Source: Brevundimonas sp. SGAir0440 (GTDB taxonomy: Bacteria > Pseudomonadota > Alphaproteobacteria > Caulobacterales > Caulobacteraceae). Taken from it: a stretch of DNA of 64,000 nt. The notes beneath the pieces are model-generated. The model was not told where the DNA came from, ran no database searches, and saw nothing but the letters and a program-made list of their open reading frames with translations. Position numbers and translations under genes: made by a program. The stretch is taken from assembly GCF_005484585.1 (NCBI RefSeq), contig NZ_CP039435.1:558001-622000 (forward strand), in the 5' to 3' direction. Positions 47,200 to 56,003 of the stretch are shown piece by piece (position 1 is the first letter of the stretch; each line of letters starts with the position of its first letter).

Positions 47200-47329
47200 T
47201 CCCCTCTCTTTTCGATCACTGGAGCTTTGACGACCTGCATGAAGACCGCGATGTATAGAGCCGCGCGCGGGTTCGCCGGACCCCGCGTGGCCATCGCCCC
47301 GCCTTCCCCGGCTTGAGATCAAAAAGACC

Positions 47330-47935
47330 ATGCGCCTGCCCCTGCCGCCAAATCCGCTGAAGCGAGGCGAGGCAAGCGTTCCGAACTGGCTGGGCGCGCC
47401 GATCAAAGCGCTCGGCCCGGGTTCGGTGTCCAGCGTGCTGAAGGTGGTGCTGGACGTCGCCTATATCCTTCTCTGGCTGATCACCGGCGTGCTGCTGCTG
47501 CTGGTCATCGCCGCGATCTTCATTCCATTGGACAATGTGAACGTCACCGTCAGCGGGGATTCCGGCGGCAAGCAACTGCCGCTGACGCGCACCCTGCTGC
47601 TGTTCGGCCTGGGCGCCGCGACCGCCTACTTCGGCGGGTTCATGCTGATCCTGCGCAGCCTGCGCCGCATCATCCGCACCCTGACCATGGGCGACCCGTT
47701 CCAGCCCGATAATGTGCGCCGTCTGCGCCAGATCGGCCTGACCCTGGCGGTCGTGACCGGCGGCGTCTGGGTGGCCCAGGGCTTTGTCGCCAAGCGGCTG
47801 GCGCCCGGCGTCATGGATCCGCAGGGCTTCGGCGAACTGCTGACTCCCATCTTTTCCGTGCTCATCGTCTTCGTGCTGGCGGAGGTGTTCCGCGAGGGTG
47901 CGCGCCTGCGCCGCGAATCCGAACTGACGATCTGA
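47330..47935 (+). CDS. DUF2975 membrane protein
   Basis: 201 residues with four membrane helices (about 37-65, 80-105, 133-155, 165-185) and the family stretch IIRTLTMGDPFQPDNVRRLRQIG. DUF2975 proteins are usually encoded next to a small YozG-type regulator, as here, and are of unknown function. Last residues are charged and cytoplasmic. Confidence 0.85.
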   Translation: MRLPLPPNPLKRGEASVPNWLGAPIKALGPGSVSSVLKVVLDVAYILLWLITGVLLLLVIAAIFIPLDNVNVTVSGDSGGKQLPLTRTLLLFGLGAATAYFGGFMLILRSLRRIIRTLTMGDPFQPDNVRRLRQIGLTLAVVTGGVWVAQGFVAKRLAPGVMDPQGFGELLTPIFSVLIVFVLAEVFREGARLRRESELTI

Positions 47936-47959
47936 GCCGTTTCGAAGTAGGATTTCCGC

Positions 47960-48199
47960 ATGGCCATCCGCGTCCAGCTCGACCGCGTCCTCGTGGAACG
48001 CCGCATGTCGTTGACCGAACTCGCCGACCGGGTCGGGGTGACGGTAGCGAATCTGTCGATCCTGAAGACCGGCAAGGCGCGCGCGGTGCGGTTCTCGACC
48101 CTGGACGCCCTGTGCCGCGAGCTGGACTGCCAGCCCGGCGATCTGCTGGCGCACGAGCCCGGCCCCGGCGACACCATCGAGGATGACGGCGAGGCATGA
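47960..48199 (+). CDS. YozG-type XRE regulator
   Basis: 79 residues: one helix-turn-helix domain (VQLDRVLVERRMSLTELADRVGVTVANLSILKTGKARAVRF, split here only by reading) with C-terminal STLDALCRELDCQPGDLL, the standard YozG pattern. It starts 24 bases after the DUF2975 gene, a conserved pairing. Probable regulator of its own operon. Its stop overlaps the Smr gene start. Confidence 0.88.
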   Translation: MAIRVQLDRVLVERRMSLTELADRVGVTVANLSILKTGKARAVRFSTLDALCRELDCQPGDLLAHEPGPGDTIEDDGEA

Positions 48200-48777
48200 G
48201 GCGAAAGGGCCCGAGCCGTGACGAAAACGGACTGACGCCCGAAGACCGTCGCATCTGGACCCGCGTGGCCGGATCGGTCGTGACGCCGAGGACGCGCAAG
48301 GCCGCCCGCGTCACGCCCGGCGCCGAAACGCCGCCCGAGATCGTGGTGACGCCGATCGAGCGTCCGCGCCCCCTGGTCAAGACGTCTCCCAAACGCACCG
48401 CTGTCGCGCCGCCGCCGGAAAAGCGACCTTCGCCGAACAAGCCCAAGCCCGCGCCTGAGGATCTGGAGCCGCGCCGCAAGCAGCGGCTGTCGCGCGAACG
48501 CGACCCCATCGAGGCGCGCATCGACCTGCATGGCTTTGGCCGGTTCGAGGCAGAGGATCAGCTGCGAGGCTTCTTGATATCCTGCCAGGCGCGCGGAATG
48601 CGGGCGGTGCTGGTCATCACCGGCCAGGGTCGGATGGGCGGCGGGGTGATCCGTTCGGCCTTTGCGGAATGGATGCATTCGCCCGTACTGCGCGGCGTGG
48701 TGTCGGGCTTCACCATCGCCCACCAGAAGCACGGCGGAAACGGCGCCTTCTACGTCACCCTGAAACGCCGGACCTGA
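48196..48777 (+). CDS. Smr-domain protein
   Basis: 193 residues. A disordered basic, Pro-rich first half precedes a C-terminal Smr domain (about 105-193) with IDLHGFGRFEAEDQL and VLVITGQGRMGGGVIR (the TGxG element) and HGGNGAFYVTLKR. Smr domains nick or bind nucleic acids, in some bacteria on stalled ribosomes. The ATG overlaps the regulator stop (ATGA). Found in many alphaproteobacteria after mltA; here it follows a regulator. Confidence 0.88.
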   Translation: MRRKGPSRDENGLTPEDRRIWTRVAGSVVTPRTRKAARVTPGAETPPEIVVTPIERPRPLVKTSPKRTAVAPPPEKRPSPNKPKPAPEDLEPRRKQRLSRERDPIEARIDLHGFGRFEAEDQLRGFLISCQARGMRAVLVITGQGRMGGGVIRSAFAEWMHSPVLRGVVSGFTIAHQKHGGNGAFYVTLKRRT

Positions 48778-48785
48778 CGCTCACG

Positions 48786-48822
48786 AAAAAGCCGGGCCCG
48801 CGCTGGCGGACCCGGCCTTTCG
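48786..48822. terminator. Bidirectional terminator between smr-type gene and tetR-type gene
   Basis: Stem GCCGGG/CCCGGC (48791-48796, 48811-48816) with inner CCGC/GCGG stem and GCTG loop. CCTTT follows on plus; on minus the complement of GAAAAA gives a TTTTT run. Confidence 0.85.
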
Positions 48823-48840
48823 AAAGCGGCTTGCTCAGGC

Positions 48841-49482
48841 TTATTTGCCGGCGATGGCGCCGGCCAGGATCACGTCGATCTGCTTGCCCATATGGTCCGA
48901 CAGGGCCTGCGCGTCCCATTCGTCATAGGCGGCGCGGCGGTAGTTCGACAGATAGGCGTCCCAGATCAGCTCGACCAGCAGGCGGCTGTCGGCGTCCTTG
49001 GACAGTTCGCCCTTGGCCACCGCATCCTGAAGGATGTTGCTGATGGCGAGCAGCAGGTTCTTGGTCGCGGCGCGGGCGCGCATTTCGGCGGCCAGGGGCT
49101 GGAACCACGAGCGGGCGACGATGGCCTGGAACAGCGGTAGTTGGTCCAGCGACGAGTGGTAGCCGGCGCTCAGCGCGCTGACCAGGCGCTGGCGGACCGG
49201 CTCGCCTTCGGGCGCTGCGGCCTCGACCACCTCGGCCAGACGCGTCATGTCTTCGGTCAGGACGGCTTCGAACAGTTCGGCCTTGTCCTGGAAGTTGGCG
49301 AAGACGGCGCCGGTGGACATGCCCGCGCCCTTGGCGATGTCGCGGATCGTGGCGGGCTCATAGCCACGCTCGGCGAAGAGCGAGCGGGCGGCGTCCAAAA
49401 CCTTTTGTCGCGTGCGGATTTTGGCGGCCTGGCGGCGGTTCAAGCGGGGCTCGACAGCGAGGGAGGCGACGGTATCTGTCAT
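48841..49482 (-). CDS. TetR/AcrR-family regulator
   Basis: 213 residues. The N-terminal HTH (about 22-68) reads RQKVLDAARSLFAERGYEPATIRDIAKGAGMSTGAVFANFQDKAELF, listed here as its key segments ARSLFAERGYE, IRDIAKGAG and GAVFANF. The C-terminal ligand domain is not subclassified. No obvious target gene is divergent from it within 190 bases; the antiporter gene lies behind it on the same strand. A terminator follows. Confidence 0.88.
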   Translation of the reverse strand: MTDTVASLAVEPRLNRRQAAKIRTRQKVLDAARSLFAERGYEPATIRDIAKGAGMSTGAVFANFQDKAELFEAVLTEDMTRLAEVVEAAAPEGEPVRQRLVSALSAGYHSSLDQLPLFQAIVARSWFQPLAAEMRARAATKNLLLAISNILQDAVAKGELSKDADSRLLVELIWDAYLSNYRRAAYDEWDAQALSDHMGKQIDVILAGAIAGK

Positions 49483-49673
49483 ATAATCAGGCTTTTACTC
49501 TACTTTCGGTCTCTGATTGGGGCGGGCCCGGCAGCGACCTCGAATGAATATCTGAGCCCCTGGATCGAACCGAAAGGGCGCTTCTGCTCCGCAGATGCAG
49601 TCATGGAGAGGCGCGCTTGCATCACGGAACCATGACGAAAATGGGTCCGGCGACGGTCTGTAAGGGGCTTCCC

Positions 49674-51509
49674 TTACTCCGGCGCGGGGTCGATCCGCGC
49701 CGGGCGCAGCGTGCGGCGCAGCGCGCGGCTGGGCCGATTGCGACGCTCGATCGGGATGGCCGACTGGAAGGCCTTGCGAAACTGATCGCGACGTTCGTGG
49801 ACCGAGGCGAGCACCAGGCCCATGGGCACGCCCAGATCGACCAGGGTGTTTTCGGCCAGCTGCAGACTGGCCTCGGTCGTCTCCGGCACGGCGTCGGTGA
49901 CGCCCAGTCCATACAGCCGAATGGCGTGCTGATCGTCGCGAGCGCGGGCGATCAAAATCAGGTCGTCGCGCATCGACCGCGCCGTGGTGACGACTTCGTC
50001 CACCTTGGTCGGCGCATCCATGGTGACGATCAGGGCGCGGGTGGATTGAACGCCGCAGTGCTGGAGCATCTCGCGCCGCCCCGCATCGCCATAGAAGACA
50101 TCGAATCCGTCACGACGGCCCGCAGCGACGGCGCCCGCATCGGTGTCCAGGGCGATGAAGGGCTGATCGTGCGCCTTCAGCATTTCCCCAATCAGCCGGC
50201 CGACGCGCCCGAAGCCGACGATGATGACCGCGCCGTCGGCCGGCTCCAGCTTTGGAAGCGCGACGGGATGGCCTGCGGCTGCCGACTTGCGCGCCAACCT
50301 CTGGCCCAGCAGAGCGAGCAGGGGGATCGAAAAGATGCTGACGGTCGCCGACAGGGCCACGGTGTTGGTCAGTTGCGGCGGCGCGAGGCCTTCGACCAGG
50401 CCGGTGGCGAAGACCACGAAGGCGAACTCGCCCGCCGGCGCCAGAACGAGCGCCGTCTCCAGCGCCGGGCGGGCGCCCAGGCCCCAGAAACGGGCGAGGC
50501 TGAAGATCACGCCGGTCTTCACGACCGTCAGAGCCAGGGCCAGGCCGAAGACGCCGACCGGATCGGCGGCGATGGCGTCCAGGTCCAGACCCAGGCCGAC
50601 GCCGACGAAGAAGACGCCCAGCAGAAGCCCCTTGAACGGTTCGATGGAAACCTCGACCTCGCGCCGGAACTCGGTCTCGGCCAGCAGCACGCCGGCGACA
50701 AGCGCGCCGATACTCATCGACAGGCCGCTGGCCTGGGCGGCGAGACCGGCCCCGACCACCACCAGCAGGGAGGCGGCGACGAACAGTTCGCCGCCCTGGT
50801 CGGCCTTGCGCGCCTTCGCCACCGACCGGAACATCGGCCGCAGAACCACGCGCCCCAGCAGCACCATCAGACCCAGACCGATGGCGGCCGGAACCAGGGT
50901 GAACAGGGCGCGCCCCAGAACGGCGGGATCCAGCGCGCCGCCCTGCTGGGCCAGCGCCGCCAGGACGGTGACGGTGATCAGGATCGGCGCGACCGCCAGA
51001 TCCTGGGCCAGCAGGATGGCGAAGGTGGAACGGCCGACCGTTCCCTTCAGCCGCCCGCGCTCGGCCAGCACGGGCATTACCACGGCCGTCGAGGACAGGG
51101 CGAGGCCCATGCCCAGCACCACGGCGCTGGCCAGGGTCTGGCCCATCAGCATGAAGCCGCCTGCGAGCACGGCGGTGCAGACGACGACCTGCATCAGTCC
51201 CAGGCCGAACACGAGCCGACGCATGGCGCGCAGCCGCTCCCATGACAGCTCCAGACCGATCATGAACAACAGGAAGGCGACGCCCAGTTCCGACAGCTGC
51301 GCCAGTTGGCCCGGATCGCCGATGGTCAGCCATGACAGCCAGGGCAGGCTTTGCGCGAACCGGCCGAGGCCGTCCGGCCCCAGCAAAACGCCCGCAGCGA
51401 GGAAGCCCAGAACGGGGCTGACCTTCAGCCGATTGACCAGGGGCACGATGACGCCGGCGGCCGCCAGAAACACCACCAGATCCTTATAGTCGCCGCCCTG
51501 ACCGTGCAT
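49674..51509 (-). CDS. CPA2-family cation:proton antiporter with RCK domain (Kef-type)
   Basis: 611 residues. About 12-13 membrane helices in the first 390 residues contain GVAFLLFMIGLELSWERL and FAILLAQDLAVAPIL. A TrkA-N (RCK) Rossmann domain follows (VIIVGFGRVGRLIGEML, IALDTDAG, VFYGDAGRREML). Family members exchange K+ or Na+ for H+, gated by nucleotides or glutathione adducts. AGGAGG precedes the ATG at 51509; a longer frame from 51578 would add a disordered tail. Confidence 0.92.
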   Translation of the reverse strand: MHGQGGDYKDLVVFLAAAGVIVPLVNRLKVSPVLGFLAAGVLLGPDGLGRFAQSLPWLSWLTIGDPGQLAQLSELGVAFLLFMIGLELSWERLRAMRRLVFGLGLMQVVVCTAVLAGGFMLMGQTLASAVVLGMGLALSSTAVVMPVLAERGRLKGTVGRSTFAILLAQDLAVAPILITVTVLAALAQQGGALDPAVLGRALFTLVPAAIGLGLMVLLGRVVLRPMFRSVAKARKADQGGELFVAASLLVVVGAGLAAQASGLSMSIGALVAGVLLAETEFRREVEVSIEPFKGLLLGVFFVGVGLGLDLDAIAADPVGVFGLALALTVVKTGVIFSLARFWGLGARPALETALVLAPAGEFAFVVFATGLVEGLAPPQLTNTVALSATVSIFSIPLLALLGQRLARKSAAAGHPVALPKLEPADGAVIIVGFGRVGRLIGEMLKAHDQPFIALDTDAGAVAAGRRDGFDVFYGDAGRREMLQHCGVQSTRALIVTMDAPTKVDEVVTTARSMRDDLILIARARDDQHAIRLYGLGVTDAVPETTEASLQLAENTLVDLGVPMGLVLASVHERRDQFRKAFQSAIPIERRNRPSRALRRTLRPARIDPAPE

Positions 51510-51665
51510 CCGCCCTCCTTGCGTCGGCGTATCTGACCCTGATCCCCGCGCCGTGGCGAGAGGTCGCATCGGAATCATGAACTTTTTTTAAGGCGACACC
51601 CCCCCTCGCCGGACTAGGGTCTGCGCCGAACCATCCAGATGCCGGGTGGGAACAGGGACATAGTG

Positions 51666-53789
51666 ATGAAACGTCTGCTTATCGGGGCCGCCGTCGGCGC
51701 CCTTCTTCTGCCCGCCAGCTCGGTCCTGGCTCAGGATATCGGTCACGACCACGCCTGCATCGACGACGCCTGCACCCTCGTTTCGCTGTTCTCGGGCGAA
51801 GAGACGGCGGCCGGTTGGCAGGGCACAGAGGCGCCCCGCTACGGAACCTGGGGCTTCGACCTGGCCGGCCGCGACACCTCGGTGAAGCCGGGCGACGACT
51901 TCTTCCAGTACGCCAACGGCAAGGCCCTGGAAAAGCTGGTCATTCCGTCGGATCGCACCAGCTACGGCTCGTTCGCCCTGCTGCGCGAACTGTCGGACAA
52001 CCGCATGAAGGAACTGGTTCTGGGCCTGGCCAACCGCACCGACCTGACGCCCGGATCGGACGAGGCCAAGGTCGCCGACGCCTATCGCTCCTACATCGAC
52101 GAGGCGCGCATCGAGCAGTTGGACGCCCAGCCGCTGCAACCCTATCTGGCCGCGATCCGCGCCGCCGACAGCCATGACAAGATGGCCGTCTATATGGGCC
52201 AGACGGCCGGCCGCTTCGGCTCGTCCTTCTTCGGCACCGGCATCACGATCGATTCCAAGCAACCGACCCGCTACGTCGTCTCGACGGGCCAGTCGGGCAT
52301 CGGCCTGCCGAACCGTGACTATTATCTGGACGCCCGTTTCGCCGACAAGAAAGAGAAGTATCAGGCCTATGTCGGCCGGATGCTGGAGATGATCGGCTGG
52401 ACCAACCCGACCGAGACCGCCGCCCAGATCGTCGCGCTGGAAACCAAGATCGCCGAGGCGCACTGGACCCCGGTCGAGAACCGCAACCGCGACCGGACCT
52501 ATAACGAGTTCACCATCGCCAAACTGGCCGAAGATGCGCCGGGCTTCGCCTGGCAGGCCTACTACGATGCGGCCAAGCTGGGCGACGTGCCGCGCCTGAT
52601 CGTGCGTCAGGATACGGCCATGCCCAAGATCGCGGCCATCTACGCCGAGACGCCGGTCGAACTGCTGCAGGCCTGGCAGGCCTTCCACACCGCCGACGAC
52701 ATGGCGCCGCTGATGTCCAAACGCTTCGCCGACGCCCAATGGGAGTTCCGTTCGCGCGATCTGTCGGGTCAGCCTGAGCAGCGCACCCGCGAAAAGCGCG
52801 CCATCTCCTTCGCTGAAGGATCGCTGGGCGAGGCCACGGGCCGTCTCTACGTCGCCCAGTACTTCCCGGCCGAATCCAAGGCCAAGATGGAAGAGCTGGT
52901 CGCCAATCTGCGCACCGCCCTGTCGCACCGGATCGACAACCTGACCTGGATGGGGACCGAGACCAAGGCGGCGGCGCAGGAGAAGCTGCGCAAGTTCACC
53001 GTCAAGATCGGCTATCCCGACAAGTGGCGCGACTACTCCGGTCTCGACATCCGCGCGAGCGACTTGGTCGGTAACGCCGAGCGCCGCGGCCTGTTCGAGT
53101 GGAACTATGATCTGGCCCGTCTGAACGAGCCGGTCGACAAGTCGGAGTGGGGCATGACCCCGCAGACCGTCAACGCCTACTACAACTCGGCCAACAACGA
53201 GATCGTCTTCCCGGCCGCGATCCTGCAGCCGCCCTTCTTCGATCCGAATGGCGATGCGGCGGTCAACTATGGCGGCATCGGCGGCGTGATCGGTCACGAG
53301 ATCGGCCACGGCTTCGACGACCAGGGCTCCAAGTCGGACGGCGACGGCGTGCTGCGCAACTGGTGGACGCCGGAAGACAAGGCCAACTTCGAGGCCCTGA
53401 CCGCGCGTCTGGGCGCGCAATATGCGACCTACGAGCCGATCGCCGGCTATCACATCAACCCTGGCCTGACGATGGGCGAGAACATCGGTGACGCGTCTGG
53501 CGTGGCCGTCGGTCTCGAGGCCTATCACCTGTCGCTCAACGGTCAGCCGGCGCCCGTGATCGACGGCACGACCGGCGACCAGCGCTTCTTCTATGGCTGG
53601 GCCCAGGTCTGGCAGTCGAAGTACCGCGACGAGGCGCTGAAGCAGCAGGTCGCCACCGACCCGCACTCGGCCGCCCAGTTCCGCGTCATCGGCCCGCTGC
53701 GCAACGTCGATGCCTGGTACGACGCCTTCGACGTTCAGCCGGGCACGAAATACTATCTGACGCCCGAGGAACGCGTCCGCCTCTGGTAG
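51666..53789 (+). CDS. M13-family (neprilysin-like) zinc metallopeptidase
   Basis: 707 residues with signal peptide (MKRLLIGAAVGALLLPASSVLAQ). M13 motifs: NAYYNSANNEIVFPAAIL, the zinc motif HEIGH at 544-548 followed by GFDDQG, and GENIGD with the third ligand Glu. The conserved C-terminal Trp ends the chain (RVRLW). A periplasmic or outer-membrane endopeptidase by family. A strong terminator follows 22 bases after the stop. Confidence 0.94.
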   Translation: MKRLLIGAAVGALLLPASSVLAQDIGHDHACIDDACTLVSLFSGEETAAGWQGTEAPRYGTWGFDLAGRDTSVKPGDDFFQYANGKALEKLVIPSDRTSYGSFALLRELSDNRMKELVLGLANRTDLTPGSDEAKVADAYRSYIDEARIEQLDAQPLQPYLAAIRAADSHDKMAVYMGQTAGRFGSSFFGTGITIDSKQPTRYVVSTGQSGIGLPNRDYYLDARFADKKEKYQAYVGRMLEMIGWTNPTETAAQIVALETKIAEAHWTPVENRNRDRTYNEFTIAKLAEDAPGFAWQAYYDAAKLGDVPRLIVRQDTAMPKIAAIYAETPVELLQAWQAFHTADDMAPLMSKRFADAQWEFRSRDLSGQPEQRTREKRAISFAEGSLGEATGRLYVAQYFPAESKAKMEELVANLRTALSHRIDNLTWMGTETKAAAQEKLRKFTVKIGYPDKWRDYSGLDIRASDLVGNAERRGLFEWNYDLARLNEPVDKSEWGMTPQTVNAYYNSANNEIVFPAAILQPPFFDPNGDAAVNYGGIGGVIGHEIGHGFDDQGSKSDGDGVLRNWWTPEDKANFEALTARLGAQYATYEPIAGYHINPGLTMGENIGDASGVAVGLEAYHLSLNGQPAPVIDGTTGDQRFFYGWAQVWQSKYRDEALKQQVATDPHSAAQFRVIGPLRNVDAWYDAFDVQPGTKYYLTPEERVRLW

Positions 53790-53811
53790 GGCGACGCTTG
53801 TTCGAGAATGG

Positions 53812-53840
53812 AAAGGCCGGGGTTCGCCCCGGCCTTTTTC
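53812..53840 (+). terminator. Terminator of the M13 peptidase gene
   Basis: Perfect 11-bp stem (53812-53822 with 53827-53837), loop TTCG, ending in a T-run. Confidence 0.93.
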
Positions 53841-53921
53841 ATACCGAGACCGGGCTGCTCGATTTCGACGCCGTATCGAGAATTTGTCGAGCTTTCATAG
53901 GCGTTTGTCTGGGCGCCAGAC

Positions 53922-54142
53922 GCGAAAAAGCCCGCTGCGGGGGATACATCGCAGCGGGCTTTCGCGCTCTTTAAAGAGCGGACGTTTCCTCCCCGAAACG
54001 CCTTCGAGTGCTGCGCGCTTGAGCAACGCTTGCCCTCGAGTGAGGTCATTTGACGCAAGGGCCGGTCGGTCGTCAACGGCCGCTTTGGCAAGAGTCGAAC
54101 TTTCTTCGACTTATCACTGATAACCCATTTCAGGGGCGGGTT
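53922..54142 (-). ncRNA. Candidate structured RNA or structured 3' UTR after hisS
   Basis: Read on the minus strand from the hisS end, successive hairpins occur at 54111-54093 (7 bp), 54059-54029, 54000-53983 (6 bp, loop GGGGAG), 53980-53965 (self-complementary CGCTCTTTAAAGAGCG), and a terminator at 53962-53927 with 13-bp stem and T-run. The terminator loop contains TCCCC, complementary to GGGGA in the upstream loop, allowing a kissing contact. No convincing gene lies here. It could be a separate small RNA or simply the hisS trailer. Confidence 0.45.
53927..53962 (-). terminator. Terminator downstream of hisS
   Basis: 13-bp perfect stem AAAGCCCGCTGCG with its complement (53927-53939, 53950-53962), 10-base loop. 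The minus strand continues TTTTT-CGCG; the plus strand has only three T. Confidence 0.85.
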
Positions 54143-54165
54143 ATTATCGAAGCTTATTCGATAAT
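54143..54165. repeat. Inverted repeat over the hisS stop codon
   Basis: 9-base arms ATTATCGAA and TTCGATAAT with loop GCTTA; the loop contains the hisS stop (TTA on plus). A second hairpin ATAACCC/GGGTTAT (54120-54126, 54138-54144) abuts it. Probably an mRNA 3' structure. Confidence 0.65.
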
Positions 54166-55644
54166 GGACTTGATGGCGGCGACCAGGCTGTCGCGGGGGA
54201 CTTTCATCTGGCCGGGGCGTTCGGCCTTCCAGGCGTCGTTGTCCGTGATGCCGGCGGCGGCGGCGCGGCCGGCGTCCAGATCCTTGATCGTGACCTCGCC
54301 GGCGGCGATCTCATCGCCGCCCAGGATGACGACGGCCGGGGCGCCGCGCCGGTCTGCGTATTTCATCTGCGCCTTCATGCCGGCGCGACCCAGATAAAGC
54401 TCGGCGGCGATTCCGGCGGCGCGCAGTTCGGCGACGGCGGTCAGATAATGGGCCATGTCGTCTTCCGAGAAGACGATGACGACCACGGGGCCGCGCACGG
54501 CGTCCTCGGCGCTCCGTCCCGCCGCGCGCAGGGCCGAGGCCAGACGCGAGACGCCGAAGGAGAAGCCGGTCGCCGGCGTGCTCTGGCCGGTGAAGCGGGC
54601 GACCAGATCGTCGTAGCGACCGCCGCCGCCGATGGAGCCGAAGCGGACCGGGCGACCCTTATCGTCGACCGTTTCGAGCAGCAGTTCGGCTTCGAACACG
54701 GCGCCGGTGTAATACTCCAGGCCGCGCACGATGGTCGGATCGAACTTCACAGCGTCCTGGCCGACCGACATGGCGGCCAGCGCGCGGTCGATGGCGGCCA
54801 ACTCGTTCAGCGCCGCCTCGCCCCCCGCGCCGAGGTCGCCGGAGCGCGCGACGGCGTCCAACGTCTCGGCCCGCGACAGGCCGGGGGTATTGGCCGAGGC
54901 CAGGAAGGCCTCGATGGCGGCCGTGAGCTTGGCGGGCAGCTGGGCGCCCTTGGTGTAGTCGCCCGAGTCGTCCAGACGCCCTTCGCCCAGCAGTTGGACC
55001 ACGCCCTCCCAGCCCAGGCGATCGAACTTGTCGATGGCGCGAAGCGCCGTCAGCCGCTGACCGGCCTCGGTCACGCCGCCGGCGTCGAACAGGCCGTCGA
55101 ACAGCTTGCGGTTCGAAACGCGGATCTGGGCCTGGCCGGCGTCCAGACCGGCGGCGCGCAGGCCTTCGCAACCCATGGCGATGATCTCGGCGTCGGCCTC
55201 GGGCCGGTCGGAGCCGACGGTGTCGGCGTCGCATTGCCAGAACTCACGGAAGCGACCAGGGCCGGGCTTCTCGTTGCGCCAGACGGGACCGTAGGCATAG
55301 CGCCGAAAAGGCTTGGGCAGGGTCTCCCAGGTCTGGGCGGCGAAACGGGCCAGGGGCGCAGTGTGGTCGTAGCGCAGAGCCATCCAGTCGCCCGGCTCGT
55401 CCGATCCAGCGTCGTCCTGCAGTGCGAAGACGCCCTCGTTCGGGCGGTCGGCGTCGGGCAGGAACTTGCCCAGCGCATCGGCATATTCGAAGGCCGGCGT
55501 CTCCAGCGGTTCGAAGCCCCAACGCTCATAAACCTCGGACACGCGCGCGACGATGCGCCGCTCGGCGGTCAGGTCGCGGCCGCGCTTGTCGGCGAAGCCG
55601 CGTGGATTGCGGGCGAGGGGGCGGGGAGGCGCGGCGTCGGTCAT
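54154..55644 (-). CDS. hisS: Histidyl-tRNA synthetase
   Basis: 496 residues; class II synthetase charging tRNA-His. Motif 2 region is seen in RNEKPGPGRFREFWQCDADT, the histidine-specific LEYYTGAVFEAE, and motif 3 in FGVSRL preceded by GGGGRYDDLV. The C-terminal anticodon-binding domain follows (VVVIVFSEDDM to the end). Slightly longer than the E. coli enzyme. Divergent from the stress-promoter gene at 55797. Confidence 0.96.
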   Translation of the reverse strand: MTDAAPPRPLARNPRGFADKRGRDLTAERRIVARVSEVYERWGFEPLETPAFEYADALGKFLPDADRPNEGVFALQDDAGSDEPGDWMALRYDHTAPLARFAAQTWETLPKPFRRYAYGPVWRNEKPGPGRFREFWQCDADTVGSDRPEADAEIIAMGCEGLRAAGLDAGQAQIRVSNRKLFDGLFDAGGVTEAGQRLTALRAIDKFDRLGWEGVVQLLGEGRLDDSGDYTKGAQLPAKLTAAIEAFLASANTPGLSRAETLDAVARSGDLGAGGEAALNELAAIDRALAAMSVGQDAVKFDPTIVRGLEYYTGAVFEAELLLETVDDKGRPVRFGSIGGGGRYDDLVARFTGQSTPATGFSFGVSRLASALRAAGRSAEDAVRGPVVVIVFSEDDMAHYLTAVAELRAAGIAAELYLGRAGMKAQMKYADRRGAPAVVILGGDEIAAGEVTIKDLDAGRAAAAGITDNDAWKAERPGQMKVPRDSLVAAIKSIIE

Positions 55645-55763
55645 GGCGCGCGCTTAAGCCAAGGGGCGTTTGATCGCAAATTATCCCATCGACCCGGCGC
55701 CGGCGTCGTGTCCTCTGGCGTCGCACAATGATTTGTTCCTAAAGGCGAAATCTCGGCGTCGAA

Positions 55764-55788
55764 GGAACCGCCGGGACAATGTTTCGTT
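55764..55788 (+). promoter_or_regulatory. EcfG (sigma-T) general-stress promoter
   Basis: GGAAC (55764-55768), 16-base spacer, CGTT (55785-55788): an exact match to the alphaproteobacterial general-stress consensus GGAAC-N16/17-CGTT. The expected start lies within a few bases of the ATG at 55797, so the transcript would be leaderless or nearly so. Confidence 0.75.
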
Positions 55789-55796
55789 AGTGGCGC

Positions 55797-56003
55797 ATGA
55801 CGCCCCACGCCCTTCTCGTTCCGCGCACCTGCAACACCTCCGATCGCCGCACGATCCGGTGGTGGGAGTGCGAGCTGATCGACGACGCGGGGTCGCGGCG
55901 TATGCAGAACCAGGCCTTCTTCTCGATCCGCGAAGCCCGGTCCTGGGCGTCGGCCCAGGGCTATCCCGTCAGCGACGACGCCGCCGCCGCGGCCGAGCTG
56001 TGA
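55797..56003 (+). CDS. 68-residue hypothetical protein, general-stress operon
   Basis: 68 residues, soluble, with RRTIRWWECELIDD and FFSIREARSWASAQGY suggesting a small beta-beta-alpha fold. No ribosome-binding site precedes the ATG, consistent with a leaderless mRNA from the EcfG promoter 9 bases upstream. The stop TGA overlaps the ATG of the ClpP-like gene (TGATG). It may be a partner or regulator of that protein (inference from coupling). No family recognised. Confidence 0.7.
   Translation: MTPHALLVPRTCNTSDRRTIRWWECELIDDAGSRRMQNQAFFSIREARSWASAQGYPVSDDAAAAAEL

Noticed and set aside
47239..47316. 25-codon frame between the small membrane protein and DUF2975
   Set aside because: Ribosome-binding site too far from the ATG and no structural features.
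49617..51245. Long plus-strand frame over the antiporter gene
   Set aside because: Low-complexity Gln/Gly/His shadow of a clear membrane transporter on the opposite strand.
53753..54091. Minus-strand frame of 112 codons downstream of hisS
   Set aside because: Runs through two terminators and into the M13 gene end, with no family features.
54448..55731. Long plus-strand frame over hisS
   Set aside because: Shadow frame in high-G+C sequence; hisS on the other strand has all synthetase motifs.
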